A stretch of 64,000 nt of DNA from Natrialba swarupiae (GTDB lineage Archaea; Halobacteriota; Halobacteria; Halobacteriales; Natrialbaceae): contig NZ_VTAW01000005.1 in assembly GCF_008245225.1 (NCBI RefSeq), forward strand, positions 1 through 64,000, written 5' to 3'. Shown piece by piece: positions 58,979 through 64,000 of this stretch (its first letter is position 1; every line of letters begins with the position of its first letter). A program made the translations under genes and the position numbers. A model generated the notes under the pieces. It was not told the DNA's origin. It saw only the letters and a program-made list of their open reading frames with translations, and did no database searches.

Positions 58979-61672
58979 ATGACCGACTCCGACCGTTCGA
59001 TCCAAAGCGACAGCGATTCGGGCGATCGATCCCCCGAGACGGATCCACAGCACCGGTCCCCGAAGCGGTCCGGTGGTCGGTGGGACCGCCTCGACCCTCG
59101 TCGTCTGCTCCGTTCGCTCCGCGGAGAGGGGGGCGATTCCTCGAGCCGTGGCGATCGCGAACCCGGCGGTTCGGCCCGTGTCGACCGGGATAGCTCCGCG
59201 ACCGATACCGACACTGACCCCATCACCCGCCGCATCAACACCGTCGTCACGAACCGGCCGTGGACGGTCGTCGTCGTCTTCGTGCTCCTGACGGGCGTCT
59301 TCCTCGGCGGAGCCCTCGTTGGCGGCGGCGACCAGGAGGCCGGCACCGACCAGTTCACCGAGGATTCGGAGGCCCAACAGGCGTTCGACGACATGCAGGA
59401 GAACTTCGCCGACAACAGCCGAGACACCGGCGGAGACTCGGCGCAGTTGTTCGTCGAGGACGACCGAAACGTCCTCTCGAAGCCGAGCCTGTTACGGATG
59501 CTCGAGTTCCAGGATCGGGTCGAAAACGAGGGTGGACTGCGCGTCGAGTCGACGACGAGTCCGGCGTCGTTGACCGCCCAGCAGATCGATCCGACGGCCG
59601 AGACACCCGAGGAACAGTATCGGGTCATCGATCGCGCCTCCCAGCGCGAGATCGACGCCGCGATCGCAGCCGCCGACGAGCAAGCGGGACTGCCCGTGAG
59701 CACGGACTTTACGCGGAAGTCGGCGTCCGCCAGCGTCGCACAGATCGCGGTCACCTACGACACGGCGCCGATGGCGGATACGAGTGACAACGCACACCTC
59801 CAGTTCCAGACCCAGGAGATCGCGAACGACATCGACGGCTTCGACACCGACGAGAACGTCGTCATCTTCGCGGACGCGATCTTCGACGAGGAGATCCTCC
59901 AGTTGCTCGGCGACACCGCCATCGTCGTCTTCCCCGCGGCGATCATCCTGATCATGTTCTTCCTGATCGTCGCCTACCGGGATCCGATCGACCTCGGGCT
60001 CGGCGTCGCCGCGCTCGTGATGACGCTGATCTGGACGTTCGGCTTCATGGGATTCGCGAGAATCCCGTTCTCGGACTCGCTGATCACCGTCTTCCCGCTG
60101 TTGCTCGCGGTCGGGATCGACTTCGGCATCCACATCATCAACCGGTATCGCGAGGAGCGGGCCACCGGTAGGTCGATCGAGCAGTCGATGGGGATTACGA
60201 CGAACCAGCTCACGGCGGCTCTGTTGATCGTCACCATCACGACGGTCTTCAGCTTCGCCGCGAACATGGTCAGCGAGATAAACCGGGAGTTCGGACTCGT
60301 CGCCGCGGCGGGAATCGTCTTCACCTTCCTGCTGTTCGGCGTCTTTCTTCCCGCCGGGAAGGTCGGTTGCGACCGCCTCCGCGAGGGGACGCGGTTCCCC
60401 GAGTTCGGCACCTCGCCACTCGGCAGAGAGGACTCGTTTCTCGGCGATGTCCTCCCGATCGGCGTCAAGATCGCCCGCGCCGCACCCGCCGTGTTCCTCG
60501 TCGCGATGCTCGTCGTCGGCGGAAGCGCCGCCGTGTACGGAACCGGCGTCGACACCGAGTTCGACCAGGAAGCCTTCTTCCCCGATGAGGATCGGATCGA
60601 ACAGTACGAATCCCTCCCCGGACCGCTCGCTCCCGGCGAGTACACCTTCATGCAGGTCCTTGACCACATGGAGGAGGACTTCGAGATGAGTCTCGACGGG
60701 ACCGTGACCATATACGTCGAGGACAACGATCTCCGGTCCGACGGCGCGCTCCGGGAGATCGATCGGTCGCTCCAGGATCCGCCCGACGCGTTCCAGACCG
60801 ACGGGCGCCAGGCCGACGCCGACAGCATCCTCTCGGTCATCGACTCCCAGCGCGCAGCCGATCCCGACTTCGCGAGGACCGTCGAACGCTACGACTCGAG
60901 CGGCGACGGGATCCCGGACCGGGACGTCGACGTCGTCTACGACGACCTGTTCGCCACCGACGCCGGTGCCGAGAACCGGCTGACGACCGACCGGAGCGCG
61001 ACGCGCATCGACATCCCGATCGACGTCGACGCCGAACAGGACGAAGCCGTCGCCGACGGCCGCCAGATTGCCTCCGAGATAGAGATGGATGCGACGGCGA
61101 CCGGCCAACTGGTCATCTTCGAGGCGGTGATCGACGAGATGACCGACGCCGCCGTCCAGAGTCTCTTCGCGGCATTTCTCCTCACGACGGTCTTCCTGAT
61201 CCTCTCCTACTGGTGGCTCGAGGGCCGGGCGATCTACGGGGTGCTCAACCTCGTTCCGGTCCTGTTGTCGGTGGCGTTGCTCGCGGGGTCGATGCGGTTT
61301 TTCGACATTCCGCTTACGCCGATCAATGCGCCGATCCTCTCGGTGTCGATCGGACTCGGCGTCGACTACACGGTCCACTTCATGCACCGGTTCGTCGACG
61401 AGTACGAGGAGGGCAACGATGCCCACGACGCGTTGCTCGTCACGGTCCGGGGGACCGGCGGCGCGCTCACCGGCAGTATGCTCACGACGGTCTGTGGGCT
61501 CGGCGTGTTGTACTTCGCGTTGATCCCGCTGATCATGGAGTTCGGGATGTTGCTCGCACTCGGCGTCTTCTACGCCTGGCTCTGTTCGATCCTCGTCCTC
61601 CCCTCGACGGTCGTCGTCTGGGACCGCCTCGAGAACGAACACGCAACGACCGATCATCTTCCGTGGGCCTGA
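58979..61672 (+). CDS. RND/MMPL-family transporter
   Basis: This 897-residue membrane protein has two halves, each with one leading helix, a large extracytoplasmic domain and five clustered helices. Half one contains AVGIDFGIHIINRYREERATG and half two SIGLGVDYTVHFMHRFVDEYEEG, the RND proton-relay region with conserved Asp. An unusually long, charged cytoplasmic N-terminus (about 80 residues, Ser/Arg/Asp-rich) precedes the first helix. It probably exports hydrophobic compounds or lipids, driven by ion gradient. It forms an operon with the CARDB protein and is controlled by the adjacent TetR. Confidence 0.9.
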   Translation: MTDSDRSIQSDSDSGDRSPETDPQHRSPKRSGGRWDRLDPRRLLRSLRGEGGDSSSRGDREPGGSARVDRDSSATDTDTDPITRRINTVVTNRPWTVVVVFVLLTGVFLGGALVGGGDQEAGTDQFTEDSEAQQAFDDMQENFADNSRDTGGDSAQLFVEDDRNVLSKPSLLRMLEFQDRVENEGGLRVESTTSPASLTAQQIDPTAETPEEQYRVIDRASQREIDAAIAAADEQAGLPVSTDFTRKSASASVAQIAVTYDTAPMADTSDNAHLQFQTQEIANDIDGFDTDENVVIFADAIFDEEILQLLGDTAIVVFPAAIILIMFFLIVAYRDPIDLGLGVAALVMTLIWTFGFMGFARIPFSDSLITVFPLLLAVGIDFGIHIINRYREERATGRSIEQSMGITTNQLTAALLIVTITTVFSFAANMVSEINREFGLVAAAGIVFTFLLFGVFLPAGKVGCDRLREGTRFPEFGTSPLGREDSFLGDVLPIGVKIARAAPAVFLVAMLVVGGSAAVYGTGVDTEFDQEAFFPDEDRIEQYESLPGPLAPGEYTFMQVLDHMEEDFEMSLDGTVTIYVEDNDLRSDGALREIDRSLQDPPDAFQTDGRQADADSILSVIDSQRAADPDFARTVERYDSSGDGIPDRDVDVVYDDLFATDAGAENRLTTDRSATRIDIPIDVDAEQDEAVADGRQIASEIEMDATATGQLVIFEAVIDEMTDAAVQSLFAAFLLTTVFLILSYWWLEGRAIYGVLNLVPVLLSVALLAGSMRFFDIPLTPINAPILSVSIGLGVDYTVHFMHRFVDEYEEGNDAHDALLVTVRGTGGALTGSMLTTVCGLGVLYFALIPLIMEFGMLLALGVFYAWLCSILVLPSTVVVWDRLENEHATTDHLPWA

Positions 61673-61758
61673 TCGAAATCGCTCGATTCAGACGTTTTCA
61701 CCCCAACACCGTAGGCAATAGCCTACAGTTTTTATACGATAGTGCGGGTCGAATTAAT

Positions 61759-62853
61759 ATGGGCGTAAACCGCCGCGGTGTGCTCGGAGTAGTCGGAACG
61801 ATGGCGACGACGTCGACCAGTCTCGTCTCGGGCTGTCTGGACACGGCCGAACTCGACGACAGCGACAGTCGCGGCACCGACAGTCGCGGGTACGAACGAT
61901 GGATGCAACCGGACCACGGCAGGATCGACTTCGAGTACGTCGGCTGGGACTCGGTGAGGCCACTCGGGGACGTCACCGCTGGCTTCAGGAACGCGATGAT
62001 CGGCGGGACTGTCGATAGGGATCTGGCTCGGGAAGCGTTTGACTTCGTTCCCAAGCGGCCGATACGCACCCTCCAGATGCTTCCCCACGGGGTGGGTGTC
62101 GGGCTGTTTGGCACCGGGCTGGAAGGGATCGCGTACACCGCAGACGGGGCGAACGAGGGAACAGTCGAGTTCGGAGACGATTTCGGGGACGTCGAAGTCG
62201 AGATTCGATCGTTCGAGTCGACGGTCGACGGGCTGTTGCGAGTCGACGACGCGATGATTATCACGGGCGAATTCGACGTTGCGGAGGTCGGCGAGAGGAT
62301 AACCGACGACCCAAGCGACACGTCCGACGCAAAAGTCGAGTACGAACGCACGGACGATATCGGCGATTACGAGTGTTACGAGGTGGTCGATAGCAGCTAT
62401 CCCCTGGCGTCATCTCAAGAGCTACTCGCGGTCAGCGAGGAGGCGATCATCGGCAGTCAGTTTATCGACGCCGACAGCCGGGATGGGGTTCGAGAATCCG
62501 TCGGTGCAGTCGCCGAATCCGACGGGACGGCAATCGACGAGGAACTCGAGTTCCTCCTCGAGACCGCCCGACGCGGAGACGTCGTCGTCGGAAGTTACGA
62601 CCACGCGAAGTCCGCCGAGTTCCGGAACGGCGAGGACTGGATGGAGGAGACGAACAGCATCGTTATCTCACTCGAGTCGACGGATTCGACGGTCACGAAC
62701 GGAGCGTTCGCCGCAACGTTCGACGACCTCGACGACGAGACCGAAGCGGTGCTCGAATCCGATCTCGACACCGCCGACGGCGACGGCGACGTCGGTTTCG
62801 ACGACGACCGAGTAACGGCATCCGTCGTGTGGGACGAACCCGTCCTGGAGTGA
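61759..62853 (+). CDS. Tat-type lipoprotein of unknown function
   Basis: This 364-residue protein starts MGVNRRGVLGVVGTMATTST, with lipobox VSGC and Cys26. The mature part is acidic and mixed alpha/beta, with no recognised motif; a small core around EVVDSSYPLASSQELLAVSE could be a ligand-binding fold. A TATA element TTTTTATAC at about 61729-61737 is placed for a leaderless transcript at 61759. A long upstream open frame (from 61213) only overlaps the transporter gene and is not the true N-terminus. Confidence 0.75.
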   Translation: MGVNRRGVLGVVGTMATTSTSLVSGCLDTAELDDSDSRGTDSRGYERWMQPDHGRIDFEYVGWDSVRPLGDVTAGFRNAMIGGTVDRDLAREAFDFVPKRPIRTLQMLPHGVGVGLFGTGLEGIAYTADGANEGTVEFGDDFGDVEVEIRSFESTVDGLLRVDDAMIITGEFDVAEVGERITDDPSDTSDAKVEYERTDDIGDYECYEVVDSSYPLASSQELLAVSEEAIIGSQFIDADSRDGVRESVGAVAESDGTAIDEELEFLLETARRGDVVVGSYDHAKSAEFRNGEDWMEETNSIVISLESTDSTVTNGAFAATFDDLDDETEAVLESDLDTADGDGDVGFDDDRVTASVVWDEPVLE

Positions 62854-62968
62854 GGGCGTTCGAACCGTCGGTTTCAGTTGCTCGAGACCGGACGGTCGGG
62901 GACGACACAAAACGCGAGATTGGGGACGGCCGTGACTCGTACCCGGTCGGAAGCGCCTTCGGACGGCG

Positions 62969-63760
62969 TCAGAACGGGAACAACGACTCTGCGTCGGGGT
63001 CGCGCTCGAGCAGTTCGATCTCGTGGCCGTCCTGATCTTTCGTAAAGGCGTACATCTGGTCGTTACTCTCGGGGTCACGATAGTCCGCTGCCTCGCGGAT
63101 CAGCAGCTGGTCCCAGTCTTCTTCGAGGTCGTCGACGCGGACACAGAGATGTCCCCAGGCGTCGCCCATCTCGTAACTCCGGCCGTCGTAGTTGTAGGTG
63201 AGTTCGACGGCCATCTCTTCGTCGGCTGCCCCGTCGGGTTTCACGAAGTAATTCGAGAACGTGTCGGCCTCCCAGCGGCCGGTGTGTTCGTACTCGAACT
63301 TGCGCGTCCAGAAGCCAAGGGCCTCGTCGGCGTCCTCGACGCGGATCATCGTGTGATCGATCGACCACTCCGCACCGTAATCGCGTTTGACGATCTCGAT
63401 CTCGTGGCCGTCCGGATCCGTGACGAACGCGTAGTTGTAGTCACAGGACTCGGGATCGCGGTAGTCCTCGACGCCGTCGTCCATCAGTTGCTGGTAGCGC
63501 TCCTCGAGTTCGTCTTCGGGAACGCGGACGGCGATATGCCCCCAGGCGTCGCCGACCTCGAGGTCGTCTGCGCCCTCGTTGTGGGTCAACTCGAGCATCG
63601 CGCCGTCCTCGTGCATGTCTTCCGGCCCGAGGTAGACGATGGTGAAGCCGTCACCCTCGTACCGATCTTTCTCCTCGTACCCGAGGTGGGTCTGGTACCA
63701 CTCGAGAGACTCGTCCAGGTCAGTCACGCGAAGCATCACGTGGTCGAGCGTTCCGTCCAT
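62969..63760 (-). CDS. Two-domain VOC-family (glyoxalase-like) protein
   Basis: This 263-residue protein is a tandem duplication of the vicinal-oxygen-chelate domain. Domain one (MDGTLDHVMLRVTDLDESLE...DGHEIEIVKRD) and domain two (WSIDHTMIRVEDADEALGFW...DGHEIELLERD) share the LDH/IDH start, GDAWGHIAVRV / GDAWGHLCVRV centre and DPDGHEIE / DQDGHEIE end. The His and Glu residues fit metal ligands of lactoylglutathione lyase. Haloarchaea use gamma-glutamylcysteine, so a glutathione substrate is uncertain. Confidence 0.88.
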   Translation of the reverse strand: MDGTLDHVMLRVTDLDESLEWYQTHLGYEEKDRYEGDGFTIVYLGPEDMHEDGAMLELTHNEGADDLEVGDAWGHIAVRVPEDELEERYQQLMDDGVEDYRDPESCDYNYAFVTDPDGHEIEIVKRDYGAEWSIDHTMIRVEDADEALGFWTRKFEYEHTGRWEADTFSNYFVKPDGAADEEMAVELTYNYDGRSYEMGDAWGHLCVRVDDLEEDWDQLLIREAADYRDPESNDQMYAFTKDQDGHEIELLERDPDAESLFPF

Positions 63761-63843
63761 GGCCGAGGACACGCGCGCTCGAGCCAAAAACGTGGCGAAG
63801 CCGATGGTCTGGGGGCGGCGCAGTCCGGCCGAACGGGCGAGAG

Positions 63844-64000
63844 TTACGATTCTTCGTGTTGGGCAGACCCATCCTCCTGGAGGTGTTCGACGGCGTGGAG
63901 TTCGACGACCGGAACGAGTTTCGAGACGATTAGGAAAAACAGTGAAACCAGCCCAACGGTGCCGACCAGCGAGAGGAGTTCGATCGCACTCGGGAAGTAC
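63844..64000 (-). CDS. C-terminus of an NrfD/PsrC-like membrane subunit (partial)
   Basis: The window cuts this gene; the last 51 codons remain. They read YFPSAIELLSLVGTVGLVSL, a transmembrane helix, then a short soluble tail EHLQEDGSAQHEES. The pattern YxPSxxE followed by a helix and a second-half charged tail resembles the end of NrfD/polysulfide reductase membrane subunits. The assignment rests on this short segment only. Confidence 0.5.
   Translation of the reverse strand, partial: YFPSAIELLSLVGTVGLVSLFFLIVSKLVPVVELHAVEHLQEDGSAQHEES

Noticed and set aside
59492-61657. 721-codon minus-strand frame
   Set aside because: Antisense of the RND transporter; Arg/Glu/Asp-rich with no domain.
61213-61758. 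Upstream extension of the lipoprotein at 61759
   Set aside because: It overlaps the transporter gene in another frame and is Arg-rich. A TATA box and Tat lipoprotein signal support the start at 61759.
1-64000. CRISPR arrays, cas genes and known defence islands
   Set aside because: No regularly spaced direct repeats and no Cas-like protein were found; only one VapBC-type pair is present.

Overview
This window is chromosomal DNA of an extremely halophilic archaeon (class Halobacteria; a Natrialbales-type organism is my best guess from gene content). The evidence is the very acidic proteins (Asp/Glu-rich with few Lys), the Glu/Asp/Ala/Val codon bias, PGF-CTERM surface proteins, HalOD1 and DUF357 proteins, an ISH6-type insertion sequence, a korAB ferredoxin oxidoreductase, and TATA-box promoters about 26 nt upstream of leaderless start codons.

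Layout. 0.7-24.8 kb is mostly housekeeping: a small HExxH membrane protease, a GNAT acetyltransferase with a winged helix, a YchF-like GTPase, a PPOX-family protein, two UbiA-family prenyltransferases, a pentapeptide-repeat lipoprotein, a GlcD-type FAD oxidase, a TRIC-type channel, a quinone oxidoreductase, a class I aminotransferase, korAB, a visibly decayed biotin locus (bioF without its PLP lysine, bioB reduced to a fragment), a lipoprotein whose promoter carries a 1.44-kb ISH6-type element with an 8-bp target duplication, and sucCD. 24.8-33.5 kb is regulatory and sensory: a membrane-anchored winged-helix regulator with an Asp/Thr-rich outer domain, an acidic secreted protein, two large histidine kinases (one fused to a receiver lacking its phospho-acceptor Asp) and tRNA-Glu(UUC) with a degenerate copy of its 3' end nearby. 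33.7-37.0 kb holds a FAH-family hydrolase, DUF357, a glutaredoxin-thioredoxin reductase fusion and small zinc-binding ORFs, followed by about 0.8 kb of hairpin-rich DNA with no convincing gene.

38.2-55.8 kb is a cell-surface island: two intact paralogous S-layer-type PGF-CTERM proteins (960 and 817 aa), the relic of another, a 1097-aa surface protein, a secreted subtilase translationally coupled to a membrane protein that resembles a detached propeptide, a Tat-exported beta-helix protein, a beta-propeller protein and a VapBC-type toxin-antitoxin pair. Four of these proteins (subtilase, 1097-aa protein, beta-helix, beta-propeller) end in the same roughly 55-residue, two-repeat, dockerin-like module (VTGxDxTxLRGxL) at the extreme C-terminus. 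None of these four has a PGF-CTERM, so the island appears to use two alternative C-terminal attachment signals. This is the best candidate in the window for an undescribed system.

56.4-61.7 kb is a TetR-controlled efflux unit: tetR, a perfect 22-bp palindrome, a CARDB/NEW3-type secreted protein and an RND/MMPL transporter. The window ends with a lipoprotein, a two-domain VOC protein and the C-terminus of what looks like an NrfD-type membrane subunit.

A second cross-window signal is a family of about 80-bp palindromes with termini near ATACGG...CCGTAT (five copies). In four of them the outer arm begins inside the TGA stop codon of a gene, and the inner stem shows compensatory base changes between copies.
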